Shown: positions 42,885 through 51,628 of the stretch, piece by piece
How the letters are laid out: the number at the start of each line of letters is the position of its first letter
Numbering within the stretch: position 1 is the first letter of the stretch
Origin: Paenibacillus solanacearum
GTDB lineage: Bacteria; Bacillota; Bacilli; Paenibacillales; NBRC-103111
Reading direction: 5' to 3'
Assembly (NCBI RefSeq): GCF_910593845.1
Contig: NZ_CAJVAS010000009.1
Location: forward strand, 1 to 64,000
Length of the DNA: 64,000 nt
Made by a program: the position numbers and the translations under genes
Notes under the pieces: generated by a model
Told to the model about the DNA's origin: nothing
The model's database searches: none
What the model saw: only the letters and a program-made list of their open reading frames with translations

Positions 42885-43886
42885 TCAATGCCGAGAAAGG
42901 TAGAGCGCCGTTTCCGCCAATCGGGTCGCATAGCCCATTTCGTTATCGTACCAGGCCGCAACGGATACAAGCTGGCCGTCGAGCACCTGGGTAAGCGGAA
43001 GATCAATGATCGATGAATGACGTTCGCCGACGATCCGGGAGGAGGCGTATTCGTCCTCCAGGACGGTCAATATGCCGCGCAGCTGCTCGCTCTCCGCCGC
43101 AGCCCGGAACATAGCGTTCACTTCTTCGCGCGACGTGCTCTTCTCCACCTGCACGTTCACTTCAACGATGCTTCCCGTGCGAACGGGAACACGGTACGCC
43201 TTCCCGGTAATGTTCAGCTCCGGCCAAATGAATTTAAGCGCTTTGGCCGCACCCGAGGAGGACGGAATAATGTTCTCAGCCGCCGCCCAGGAATCCCGCA
43301 TCGCGCTCATCGGCTGGTCGGTTAACGACTGGGTATTCGTATAAGCATGCACCGTTGAAAAAAATCCACTCTTGATTCCGAGACGTTCCCCGATAATCTT
43401 CACTACCGGCGCCAGCGCATTGGTCGTACAGCTCCCCATGCTAATAATGCGATGCTGCGTCGAGTCATAATTGTCCAGGTTGATGCCCGGCAGCAGAATC
43501 GCATCGCAATCCTCCAAAGACTTGCTCGGAGCGCTGACGAGCACTTTCTTCGCCCCGCGATCCAGATGGGCCTGTGCTCCGCTGCGGGTCGTCGCTCTCG
43601 CGGTGCAATCGATAACGACGTCGACGCCCAGCGCTTCCCAATCCGGCAATGCTTCCGGCGAATTCAAATACGGAATCTCTTGATTGTCTATGATGAATCG
43701 ATCCGAGCCAGCCTCTACGCGTCCGGGATACTTGCCGTAGTTCGTATCGTAGGCAAATAAGCTCGCCAATGCCTTGATGTCTTTGATGTCGGAGATTGAA
43801 ACCGGAACAAACATGTTTTGTAAAAGCGCCGCTTTCGCGGCCGTCCTGCCAATTCTCCCGAATCCGTGAATTGCAATGTTTCCCAT
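42885..43886 (-). CDS. gap: Type I glyceraldehyde-3-phosphate dehydrogenase paralogue
   Basis: A 333-residue GAPDH. NAD-binding GFGRIGRTAAKA lies at the start. The catalytic cysteine (about 150) is in SMGSCTTNALAP, where most family members read SNASCTTN. The active-site histidine is in HAYTNTQSLTD, followed by the SSSGAAKA phosphate site and the WYDNEMGYA ending. Acidic D in VSISD suggests NAD rather than NADP. It is not in a cggR-pgk glycolytic operon, so it is probably a secondary (gluconeogenic or specialised) GAPDH. The start ATG 43886 follows GGAG; a frame to 43958 overlaps the operator region. Confidence 0.92.
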   Translation of the reverse strand: MGNIAIHGFGRIGRTAAKAALLQNMFVPVSISDIKDIKALASLFAYDTNYGKYPGRVEAGSDRFIIDNQEIPYLNSPEALPDWEALGVDVVIDCTARATTRSGAQAHLDRGAKKVLVSAPSKSLEDCDAILLPGINLDNYDSTQHRIISMGSCTTNALAPVVKIIGERLGIKSGFFSTVHAYTNTQSLTDQPMSAMRDSWAAAENIIPSSSGAAKALKFIWPELNITGKAYRVPVRTGSIVEVNVQVEKSTSREEVNAMFRAAAESEQLRGILTVLEDEYASSRIVGERHSSIIDLPLTQVLDGQLVSVAAWYDNEMGYATRLAETALYLSRH

Positions 43887-43920
43887 ACTTTTCGCTCCCT
43901 CTCCAGTAACTTTTGTTATC

Positions 43921-43993
43921 GGGACCATTTTGGTCCCACAGGGACTTTTTACGTCCACAAGTGAATTATATCACCCTTTTTATGGGAAATCAA
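43921..43993 (-). promoter_or_regulatory. gap promoter with two overlapping downstream dyads
   Basis: On the minus strand: TTGATT (plus 43988-43993), 17 nt, TATAAT (43965-43970). Downstream of the predicted start are GTCCC-tgt-GGGAC (43933-43945) and GGGACC-aaaat-GGTCCC (43921-43937), which overlap by 5 bp. They occupy the leader between the start site and the ATG at 43886. This looks like a repressor site or an RNA switch with mutually exclusive hairpins. Confidence 0.65.
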
Positions 43994-44245
43994 TCCGCAT
44001 TTATATTCCAGTGTCATTGATCTCCCTGCGTTTAACATGCAGCCGAAGCGTACCAGCCGCCGAACGCTCGTACTGAACCGCTGCAAGCTGCTCGGGTCCG
44101 GCGCAAACAACGGCTTCCCGCCGCAAAGTATGGCAGCCGTAATCGGGAACCATGAATTGGCTCACGCCTCCCTCGCAACAATCCATTCTCTTGCTGCGTC
44201 TACTAGCATAGAACCAACTCATGCTGAATGATGGAGTGTGCCGTC

Positions 44246-45079
44246 TTGAAAAAAGTTCCTTTCACCCTTGCTTTAAGCGCCGGCCTGCTGATTGCCGGCA
44301 CGACGACGGTTTTTGCCGCGGACGCCGTGAAAGCGGTGCTGTTCCCGATTCAAGTGTTTATTCAACAAAAAGCCCAGACGCTTCCGGCGGAAAGCCCGAT
44401 TCTGAACTACAATAATCAAACGTATGTGCCTCTGCGATTTTTCTCGGAGCAGCTCGGCCAACAGGTCGACTACAAGCAAGGTGCCGCGAATGAACAGAGC
44501 AGCGTCTCGTTAAGCGCTCCGCACAGTGATCCGGCAGGCGAAGCATGGCATTTGACTTACTTGATGCAGCCCGGCAATCATCGGGATGCCCCGCTGTCTC
44601 TCATGCTGAACATGACAGAGCTGAATCCGGAGGAAAATAAACCGCTGGAAGATCGCATGTACCAATTTCACGCTTCGATCTATAACGTCGGCAAGGAGGA
44701 TGTTGTATTGCTGAACGGGTTCAACATCGATCTGGAAATCGTGAAGGTAGACGAAGGCGGAGGCGGAATCGGCGAGGTTGTATGGGAAGGCGCCATCGGA
44801 CATGTCCCTTCGAAGAACGGACCCGTCCACATTCAAGGACTGCCGATTCCCGGAGCGAATAACGATATGTTCTGGGGCGTTCAATCGCCGGCCTGGAGCT
44901 GGGACGGCAAGGATCGCAACGGCGTTCCGCTGCAGCCGGGATCGTATTATTTAAGGCAGAAGGAAGGCGCCCATCTGCAATACGGGATCATTAACGGGTC
45001 AGGCGAGACCGTGACGCATAACTTCAATCGCAGTATGGCTAACGGGATCGCCGGTTTCTACATTCGCACGCTCCCCTGA
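44246..45079 (+). CDS. Secreted protein with stalk-type and BsuPI-like domains
   Basis: A 277-residue exported protein. A signal peptide (KKVPFTLALSAGLLIAGTTTVFA) is followed by a short copper-amine-oxidase-like segment (NNQTYVPLRFFSEQLGQQVDY). A C-terminal domain (about 90-277; FHASIYNVGKEDVVLLNGFNIDL, WSWDGKDRNGVPLQPGSYYL in parts) resembles the intracellular proteinase inhibitor BsuPI fold found in many Bacillota lipoproteins. The start is TTG 44246, nine bases after GGAG; the ATG at 44228 is within the site region. Function unknown; extracellular. Confidence 0.75.
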   Translation: MKKVPFTLALSAGLLIAGTTTVFAADAVKAVLFPIQVFIQQKAQTLPAESPILNYNNQTYVPLRFFSEQLGQQVDYKQGAANEQSSVSLSAPHSDPAGEAWHLTYLMQPGNHRDAPLSLMLNMTELNPEENKPLEDRMYQFHASIYNVGKEDVVLLNGFNIDLEIVKVDEGGGGIGEVVWEGAIGHVPSKNGPVHIQGLPIPGANNDMFWGVQSPAWSWDGKDRNGVPLQPGSYYLRQKEGAHLQYGIINGSGETVTHNFNRSMANGIAGFYIRTLP

Positions 45080-45083
45080 ATGC

Positions 45084-45125
45084 AGCCAAGGCCGTCGAAC
45101 ACAAACCATGTCCGGCGGCCTTGCC
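45084..45125 (+). terminator. Weak terminator-like hairpin
   Basis: CAAGGCCG (45086-45093) pairs with CGGCCTTG (45116-45123) after the stop at 45079; no T-run follows, so function is uncertain. Confidence 0.3.
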
Positions 45126-45192
45126 CTATGTCAAGCGGGGGCAATCTTATAAAACGAGGTTTCGCGCAGTCATGCCATCGGCAGCGCGTTCG

Positions 45193-46533
45193 TCACAATC
45201 CCTTATACGATTCCGTCTTGTGCAATATCCATGAACGAACATCGGAAATAAGGTATAACGTACCGGAGACGACGGCAAGGTCCTCTTCTCGCGTAATATC
45301 CAGAAGCATGTTCAGCGCTTCCTTCCACCTAGGCTCCACATGCATCCGAATGTGCAGCTGCTGTTCATCCGCTATGCGCTGCGCCAGCTGGTACAGGTCG
45401 CCTGCAGGCAGCTCGTTGCGAAACGCCGGCTCGGTAATGATGAGCGTATCGACCAGCGGCAGCACATGCTTGAGATATTCCGAATGCTCCTTCGTATTCA
45501 GCATGCCCATCATCAGATGCAGCCGCTTATACGAGTAAACCGTGCGCAGCGCATCGGCAAGCGTCTGAGCCCCTTCCGGATTATGCGCTCCGTCGAGCAC
45601 CAAGCGCGGCTTGCCGGACACCATCTCGAGCCTCCCTGCCCACTTCGTTCGGGCCAGCCCTTCTTCAAGCCCAAGGAGGTTCACGCCGTGCCGGGTCCGC
45701 AGCAGCTCCAACGCCATGACCGTAACCGATGCGTTCTTGAACTGGTGCCGTCCGTTCAGCCGGATCTGCAATCGCTCGCGGCGGCCTTGGGCGCTCCGAA
45801 AGTTGAACGTTTGCTCGTCCAGCTCGGAGGATACTTCCTCGTATTCGAAATCGCGGTTCAGCAAATAAAGATCGGATCCTTGATCCGCGCAGCGCTGCCG
45901 GATCACCTCGATCACTTCTTCCTGCTCAGCCGCGCTTACGACAGGAACGCCCCGCTTGACGATCCCGGCCTTCTCGAACGCGATCTTCTCCAGCGAATTC
46001 CCTAGTATAGCCATATGATCATGTCCGATATTCGTGATGACGGAAACGAGCGGCGTAACGACATTGGTCGAATCCAGCCTGCCGCCGAGCCCTACTTCCA
46101 GAACGACAAAGTCGGGCCGGACTTGGGCGAAATAAACGAAGGCCATGCAGGTCGTCACTTCGAACATCGTAGGGTGACCGAGATCGGACTGCGCAACCTC
46201 CTCTACAAGCGGCTTCAACACATTCGTAATCGCAAGCACCTCTTGCTCCGGGATGTCTGCGCCATTCCACTGAATCCGGTTCGTAAACCTTTCGATACAC
46301 GGCGAAGTGAACGTCCCTACCGAATATCCGCTTTGCAAGAGCACCTCCGTCAAAAATGCGCATGTCGAGCCTTTGCCGTTCGTACCGGCGACATGAATAA
46401 ACGACAGCCCGCGTTCCGGATGTCCGAGCCGATCCAGCAGCCTCTCCATTCGATCCAAGCCCGGTTTGATGCCGAAAGGCACGATCCCCTCCACCCAATT
46501 CACAGCCGAAGCAACGTCATTGAAATATTCCAT
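45193..46533 (-). CDS. folC: Folylpolyglutamate synthase / dihydrofolate synthase
   Basis: A 446-residue Mur-ligase-family enzyme that adds glutamate to dihydropteroate or folates. The ATP-binding loop is VAGTNGKGST (about 48-57), followed by TFTSPCIERFTNRI and the Mg/ATP-site regions EVGLGGRLDSTN and ITNIGHDHM (about 146-175). The C-terminal domain has LDGAHNPEGA. The start ATG 46533 follows GGGAGG; a frame extending to 46653 is not supported. A promoter is visible at 46671-46698. The gene is alone here, not next to valS. Confidence 0.95.
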   Translation of the reverse strand: MEYFNDVASAVNWVEGIVPFGIKPGLDRMERLLDRLGHPERGLSFIHVAGTNGKGSTCAFLTEVLLQSGYSVGTFTSPCIERFTNRIQWNGADIPEQEVLAITNVLKPLVEEVAQSDLGHPTMFEVTTCMAFVYFAQVRPDFVVLEVGLGGRLDSTNVVTPLVSVITNIGHDHMAILGNSLEKIAFEKAGIVKRGVPVVSAAEQEEVIEVIRQRCADQGSDLYLLNRDFEYEEVSSELDEQTFNFRSAQGRRERLQIRLNGRHQFKNASVTVMALELLRTRHGVNLLGLEEGLARTKWAGRLEMVSGKPRLVLDGAHNPEGAQTLADALRTVYSYKRLHLMMGMLNTKEHSEYLKHVLPLVDTLIITEPAFRNELPAGDLYQLAQRIADEQQLHIRMHVEPRWKEALNMLLDITREEDLAVVSGTLYLISDVRSWILHKTESYKGL

Positions 46534-46670
46534 ACGTGCACCTCCCAGAAAAATAAAAAGCATCCGATCCGTAGATCGAACACTTTGCCCAGGCGTACGG
46601 CTTTGTCCATATGTGCTCCCTCGTGGTTCACCACGTTTACGCCAGTTGCACATACCAAATATTTACTCTT

Positions 46671-46698
46671 ATTATAGTCTACAGTCTGCGATTCGCAA
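46671..46698 (-). promoter_or_regulatory. Sigma-A promoter of folC
   Basis: On the minus strand TTGCGA (plus 46693-46698), a 16-nt spacer, TATAAT (46671-46676); 138 bp upstream of the folC ATG. Confidence 0.5.
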
Positions 46699-46749
46699 AG
46701 ATTTTTTTCAAATCGAGTGCCTGTCGGATGCCGTCCTTTCATTCCATAG

Positions 46750-47517
46750 TCAGCTGTGTTTCTTCGCGACAATGGCGATTTCTTCAGGCAAATACGACTT
46801 CATCGTACTGCCCTGCGTCTCCGTTTCGACCATCCGTTCGATCGTAAAGCCGGCTGCTGAAATCGCATTGACGATGTCGGCCAGCGTGTGAAAAAAATTG
46901 ACGGTCGGCTTGTTCACATCAACGCCATGTCTTCTTCCAACGGCGGTTGCATCAAAGCGGTAGTAATGCGGAGCTCTGTCGTGGTAACGGCGCGTAATCT
47001 CCAGCAGTCCGCCGTTTTCATGCAGCAGCTTGGCCAGCGGATGCGGTCCGGCGTACAACAGACGCCCTCCCGGCTTGAGCACCCGGTACCATGTCTTAAA
47101 CGCTTTCTTAATGTCTTCATACCAGACCAGATAGGTGGCATAGACGATATCATAGGCTTCGTCGGCGATAGGCTGCAAAGTCTGCGCGTCAGCCGCCTGA
47201 AACTCCACATCCAACTCCATGATCGCGGCGTTGTTCTTGGCGATCTCAATCGCAACCTCGCTGATATCGCATGCCGTAACCTTCGCTCCCAAATTGGCCC
47301 AAGAGAAGGCTTGACTGGCATCGCAGGCACAGCAAGTGTCAAGCAGCCGCAATCCCCGGACATCGCCCAGCAGACGAAACTCGAAGGAATCGACCACTCC
47401 GCCTCCTGCAAAAAACTTGTAATAATCCGGCCGTTCTTTCAATATCGCTTCCATATATTCCGGGTGGTACGCATCCCACTGCTGCCGGATCATATGGAGA
47501 TGGTTGTTATCAGCCAC
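46750..47517 (-). CDS. Class I SAM-dependent methyltransferase
   Basis: A 255-residue methyltransferase with motif I LLDTCCACDASQAFSWANLG (about 58-77), an unusual cysteine-rich version of the glycine-rich loop. It is followed by VTACDISEVAIEIA, YDIVYATYLVWYED and VLKPGGRLLYAG. The start is GTG 47517, eight bases after AAGGGAG. It follows the stop of the phosphotransferase pseudogene by only 14 bp, so both were probably one operon. Substrate unknown. The sequence after the SAM fold (RFDATAVGRRHGVDVN, TVNFFHTLADIVNA) matches small-molecule methyltransferases. Confidence 0.85.
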   Translation of the reverse strand: MADNNHLHMIRQQWDAYHPEYMEAILKERPDYYKFFAGGGVVDSFEFRLLGDVRGLRLLDTCCACDASQAFSWANLGAKVTACDISEVAIEIAKNNAAIMELDVEFQAADAQTLQPIADEAYDIVYATYLVWYEDIKKAFKTWYRVLKPGGRLLYAGPHPLAKLLHENGGLLEITRRYHDRAPHYYRFDATAVGRRHGVDVNKPTVNFFHTLADIVNAISAAGFTIERMVETETQGSTMKSYLPEEIAIVAKKHS

Positions 47518-47531
47518 AGCGTTCACTCCCT

Positions 47532-47880
47532 TTATTCCTTCTCGCCCCAGTTCAAGTCCTCAGTTTGATACAAATGCAGCAGCGATTTCCAGTTATGCAA
47601 AGTATATTCCGGATCCCACGGCTCGCCTTTAGCAGCTAGTCCCAAATGGAACTTCTTCGATGCGCTTGCTCATAAAGGACAACAGCGCATGCTCGTAATG
47701 CAAGCTTTCGATAAGGGTGGTTCGGTGTCTCACGCGTACGACATACTTGCGATTTTCGGTACGTACGGCAAATACGTCATTCCACCAGCCTCCCTCCAAA
47801 CGATACGCTTCAATGATCTTCTCCATTTCGTAATGCCGTTCCAATGCTTGGATAAGGCCAAGCGGCAGCGCAGTGTCCAT
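47532..47880 (-). pseudogene. Aminoglycoside phosphotransferase-family pseudogene with large internal deletion
   Basis: ATG 47880 opens a frame that encodes the N-terminal lobe of an APH-type kinase (RLEGGWWNDVFAVRTENRKYVVRVRHR, in segments, with the ATP-site lysine replaced by arginine or valine at the YVVRVR strand). The frame ends at 47629. From about 47637 to TAA 47532-47534 the next frame encodes a plausible C-terminus (AAKGEPWDPEYTLHNWKSLL in segments). Intact relatives are about 300 residues; here about 200 central residues, including the HGDLxxxN catalytic loop, are missing. The remains sit directly in front of the methyltransferase gene. Confidence 0.65.
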
Positions 47881-48078
47881 AACATACACTCCTTCGTTCT
47901 TTCGGTAATCACTTGTTTTGAAAAAAAATAAGCCTTGGGAAATGACGTCCCCAGGGCAAGCTTTCGTGACGCAGCCGATCAGGCCGTTCGATCGAAACCA
48001 TACTACCATCATCTATATCCATTGCATAGGTATTTAATGGTTATAATGAACTGTAAACAACCATGCCCCACCGCGCTT

Positions 48079-49143
48079 TTACAGCACGTCGCTGACGTCC
48101 ATGCAGCCGACCCGCAAATACCCGCTTTCATCTTCATAAGTAAACGTCACCTTGCTGCTGTCGGGACTGAACGACGGATGCGGATGACCAGGATGATGCT
48201 TCCAGCGGTCGATCTCGCACAGCACGGCGGACTTGCCGCTATGCACGTCGGTCAGCACGATCCGGCTTCGCGTCCCGCCGGGTCCCGTATCCGACACCGC
48301 CCAGCGCCCGTCGGAGCTAACGGCGGCGTGCCAATGGACGTGCTCGCTATTGATGCAGCCCCACCGCTTCCCGTCCTTCGTGACATAGTAAATGCCTTTC
48401 GGCGCAAGCGGACTGACGCCGTATTTGACGAAATACAATCGTTCGCCGTCATAGGACCACATCTCGTGGCCTACGCACTCGCCGACAGTGCCGTCGTCCA
48501 GCAGCATTTGCTTAAACAGATTGACCGCCTCTCCCTTTCTCGCATCGACAACCCAGATTCGGTCCGGGATGCGCTCGGTCATCCCTTCATGCGCATAAAA
48601 GATGAGATCCGTATACACCGGATTTACCAAGGCGTGGCTCGCCGCCGGAAACGGCTGGGCGAACTTCGGATCGATCGCGATGCGCCATCGGCCGGTCGGG
48701 ACGTCGACGGACAATACGAGCGTATGATCCTCCTTGCTGCCGATCACCGATACGGTCTTGCCATCGCTTGAGATCGAAACGGGACCGATCAGTTTCATCT
48801 CTTCATCCACCTTGCATACTTCACTTACATGAGCGCGTTCAAAATCGACAGCAAGAATTTTGTTGCCGACGCAGTAGTAGTAGCGATCGTCGGACGCGGA
48901 TGTTCCCGCCCCGTACGGCACGTTCTCAGCCAGCGCTTTGCTCCCGCCCGTTTCCGTATTGTACAGCACGAACCGGCACCGGTGCGTATCCGGATTCACG
49001 TTCGCCGATACGATCAGGTCGCGGCTGTTGCTTCTCCACGAAGATGCGGTGAAATACCCGTGAGCTGTATGGGACCGTTCATCCCCGACAGAATGGAACG
49101 TGCGGCCAGTGTGACCGTTCGTTACAAGCTTGGTTGCCAGCAT
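48079..49143 (-). CDS. Oligogalacturonate lyase-like protein (PL22-type beta-propeller)
   Basis: A 354-residue seven-bladed propeller protein. Motifs match oligogalacturonate lyases: VGHEMWSYDG (about 227-236), HVHWHAAVSSDGRW (about 269-282) and HHPGHPHPSFSPDSSKV (about 321-337), whose histidines coordinate Mn and act in catalysis. No signal peptide, so it acts on imported oligomers in the cytoplasm. It lies 43 bp downstream of an SBP gene on the same strand and near a beta-helix pectate-lyase-like protein, which supports a pectin or uronate role. The start ATG 49143 follows GAGGAGAG. Confidence 0.75.
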   Translation of the reverse strand: MLATKLVTNGHTGRTFHSVGDERSHTAHGYFTASSWRSNSRDLIVSANVNPDTHRCRFVLYNTETGGSKALAENVPYGAGTSASDDRYYYCVGNKILAVDFERAHVSEVCKVDEEMKLIGPVSISSDGKTVSVIGSKEDHTLVLSVDVPTGRWRIAIDPKFAQPFPAASHALVNPVYTDLIFYAHEGMTERIPDRIWVVDARKGEAVNLFKQMLLDDGTVGECVGHEMWSYDGERLYFVKYGVSPLAPKGIYYVTKDGKRWGCINSEHVHWHAAVSSDGRWAVSDTGPGGTRSRIVLTDVHSGKSAVLCEIDRWKHHPGHPHPSFSPDSSKVTFTYEDESGYLRVGCMDVSDVL

Positions 49144-49186
49144 GCTTTTTCACTCTCCTCTTTTCCGCGGCACGGACGATTAGGCA

Positions 49187-50533
49187 CTATTTCACCTTCA
49201 GCTTGGCAATCTGCTGATTGATTTCCTCTTGCGCTTCTCTTAATGCGGTGTTGACGTCTTTGTCGTTCACGACGACATCCTTGAATTTCGCCTGCATAAC
49301 GGCTGCGGCAACGGATTCGTATTTGGAGACCGGCTTTCTCGTCGGCGCGAGCTGGTTCTTGATCAACGCTTCTCGGTTTTTGCCTTCCAGTATCGGGTTT
49401 TCCTTTCCGTACTCCTTCTTGATCTCCTGGTTTTTGAGCACGGTCATTCTGCCCTGCTTAATCTCCGCCGTCTGTACTTCATCGGATAAAATATGCGCGA
49501 TCGCCTGGAACGCCTGCTCCTTGTACTTGCTTGTTTTGGAGATCGCCATGCCGGGCGCGAACATTTGGATCGTTCGTCCCGGAGCTTCCTTGAAGGTCGG
49601 CACCGTGACCACATCCCAATTGAGGCCGCCTTTGACCGCTTCGGGCAGCGACCCGAAGATCGTCGTCGAGGCGAACATCGCCAGCGTTTTGTCCTTCAAA
49701 TAAAACTGCGCCGCTTTGCCGTAATCTTGCGAAGCGAGCTTGCCGCCGTCCATTTCGTAGATCCGCTTCATCGTGCCGAACCAGTTTTTCCATTGTTCGG
49801 TGTTGACCGCGGCATTATCGTTCGCATCGAGAAGCGGCAGCGACAGCTGGTTGTACGGGATCAAGATGTTGTCGTTTATGCCGATGCCGCGATACTGCAC
49901 GCCGTCCACCAGCTTCGTTACCTTTTTGGCCAGCTCGACCGCATCGTCCCAAGTCATACCGTCCTTCGGATACGGCACGCCGAATTTATCGAATATATCT
50001 TTGTTGTAAAAGAGCGCCTCCACATTGATCGAACGCGGCAATGCAAGCAGTTTCCCTTCATTGCCCGCACCGGCGTACGTTTTCATATCATCGAGCACAG
50101 CCGGGTCGATTCGGCTCAGGTCGAAGTTGTACTTTTTGGCGAGCGGGGTCATGTCATAAGGAACGTCCAGATCCTTGTACGTAATAATATCCGCACCGCT
50201 GTCGAGAAATAAAATGTCCGGCACATTACCTGCCGCCACAAGGTCTTCGATCATTGATCCTTTCGCCCGTTTTATGACCTGAATCGTAATAAACGGATAT
50301 TTTTTCTTGATCGGCTCTTCGAACGCGGTTTTGAACAATTCATCGCCCATGCTTGTGTTGAACACCGTAAGCGTGACCGGTTCCGTACTCATCGCCGCCG
50401 GCTCGTTTTTACCCGGATCCGCCGCATTGCCGTTCCCGCCCGCCGGGCCTCCTTGCGCGCAGCCAGTCGCCCCTAATGCCAACGTCAGCAGACTCGTCAA
50501 CAGCGCAAACCCGTTCTTGTTTATATAGGTCAT
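49187..50533 (-). CDS. Extracellular solute-binding protein family 1, lipoprotein (orphan)
   Basis: A 448-residue lipoprotein: signal peptide and lipobox GATGC (C about 25), a Gly/Asn-rich linker, then a family 1 fold with FYNKDIFDKFGVPYPKDG and TWDDAVELAKKVT. These are nearly the same sequences as in the SBP at 22112-23431. No permease genes are adjacent. The start ATG 50533 follows GGGAGGG. It probably forms an operon with the PL22-like gene downstream, so an oligogalacturonide ligand is a fair guess. It is divergent from the AraC gene at 50723. Confidence 0.87.
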   Translation of the reverse strand: MTYINKNGFALLTSLLTLALGATGCAQGGPAGGNGNAADPGKNEPAAMSTEPVTLTVFNTSMGDELFKTAFEEPIKKKYPFITIQVIKRAKGSMIEDLVAAGNVPDILFLDSGADIITYKDLDVPYDMTPLAKKYNFDLSRIDPAVLDDMKTYAGAGNEGKLLALPRSINVEALFYNKDIFDKFGVPYPKDGMTWDDAVELAKKVTKLVDGVQYRGIGINDNILIPYNQLSLPLLDANDNAAVNTEQWKNWFGTMKRIYEMDGGKLASQDYGKAAQFYLKDKTLAMFASTTIFGSLPEAVKGGLNWDVVTVPTFKEAPGRTIQMFAPGMAISKTSKYKEQAFQAIAHILSDEVQTAEIKQGRMTVLKNQEIKKEYGKENPILEGKNREALIKNQLAPTRKPVSKYESVAAAVMQAKFKDVVVNDKDVNTALREAQEEINQQIAKLKVK

Positions 50534-50722
50534 ATCGAACCCTCCCGATTGGTATATTAAAAAAATGGTTCATATCCCGATAAAACGCTTCCAGAACACC
50601 GGTACATTCGTTTATGATGAAACTAAAGTGAAAAACGCTCATCCTGCAAGCAGCTTAGCCTGCAATTACAAATTCATTTTTATGACCATTGCGCTGCTGG
50701 AGGTCATAGAAGGAGGTTCGTG

Positions 50723-51628
50723 ATGAACATTCATGATTCGGAACCTTTTATCGACAGCATGGTGAACAACGATTTGAAGGATTTGCCTTTCTTTATTAAA
50801 CATCGCTGGACCGACTTTCATTTTAGGATGAATTATCATTCCCACAACGGCTATGAACTGTACATTGTCCACGAAGGCTCGGGCAATTTTTTGACGGATA
50901 GCCGAATCTACCCGATTGACGGAGTTCATGTTTTTCTGATCGGAGAGAACGAGATTCATAAGCCGATTATCGTCCAAGGGCAGAAGTATACCCGAACCGT
51001 CATTAACTTCCTGCCGGAGTTTCTGCAGTCCAGCACCAAAAAGAAGTGGCTGGACATGTTCGATCGGGCGCGCCATCCGGATAAAATGCACATCCGCTTG
51101 AATGCCAAGGAGCATTCGTATATCTCCGCGATTTTGTCGCGCATGCATGAGGAATACTCCACCCGGGAGTACGGCTTCGACCAAATGCTCTCCGTTTATT
51201 TGAACCGGCTGCTCTTCGAAATTTACCGGCTGCTTCATTCCGGCAAAGAACCGGATTCCAAGGCGACGTCCAGCTCCTCCAACGCCATTGTGGAAAACGT
51301 CATCAACTATTTATCCGAACATTATGCCGAAGACGTCTCGCTTGACGAGCTGGCGAAAATGTTTTTCATAACCCCTTACTACTTGTGCCATTTGTTCAAA
51401 AAGACGACCGGTGATACGATCAGCAAATTCATCTTGTACACGCGCATCCACCACGCCAAGAGACTGCTTACCCATTCGGATCTGACCATCTCGGATATCG
51501 CCATGAAGATCGGCTTCAACAGCTCCCCGTATTTCGGCATGGTTTTCAAAAAACATCTGGAAATGACGCCGAAGCAGTTCCGCACCAAATATAGACAATC
51601 GAGCGCGAAAGGATTCGATTTCGTTTAA
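50723..51628 (+). CDS. AraC family transcriptional regulator
   Basis: A 301-residue regulator with an N-terminal cupin sensor (MNYHSHNGYELYIVHEGSG; VFLIGENEIHKP) and C-terminal helix-turn-helix pair (LAKMFFITPYYLCHLFKKTTG; DIAMKIGFNSSPYFGMVFKKHL). The start ATG 50723 follows AGGAGG. It is divergent from the SBP/PL22 operon, which is its likely target. Its stop codon shares the bases TTAA with the stop of the convergent beta-helix gene. Confidence 0.92.
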   Translation: MNIHDSEPFIDSMVNNDLKDLPFFIKHRWTDFHFRMNYHSHNGYELYIVHEGSGNFLTDSRIYPIDGVHVFLIGENEIHKPIIVQGQKYTRTVINFLPEFLQSSTKKKWLDMFDRARHPDKMHIRLNAKEHSYISAILSRMHEEYSTREYGFDQMLSVYLNRLLFEIYRLLHSGKEPDSKATSSSSNAIVENVINYLSEHYAEDVSLDELAKMFFITPYYLCHLFKKTTGDTISKFILYTRIHHAKRLLTHSDLTISDIAMKIGFNSSPYFGMVFKKHLEMTPKQFRTKYRQSSAKGFDFV

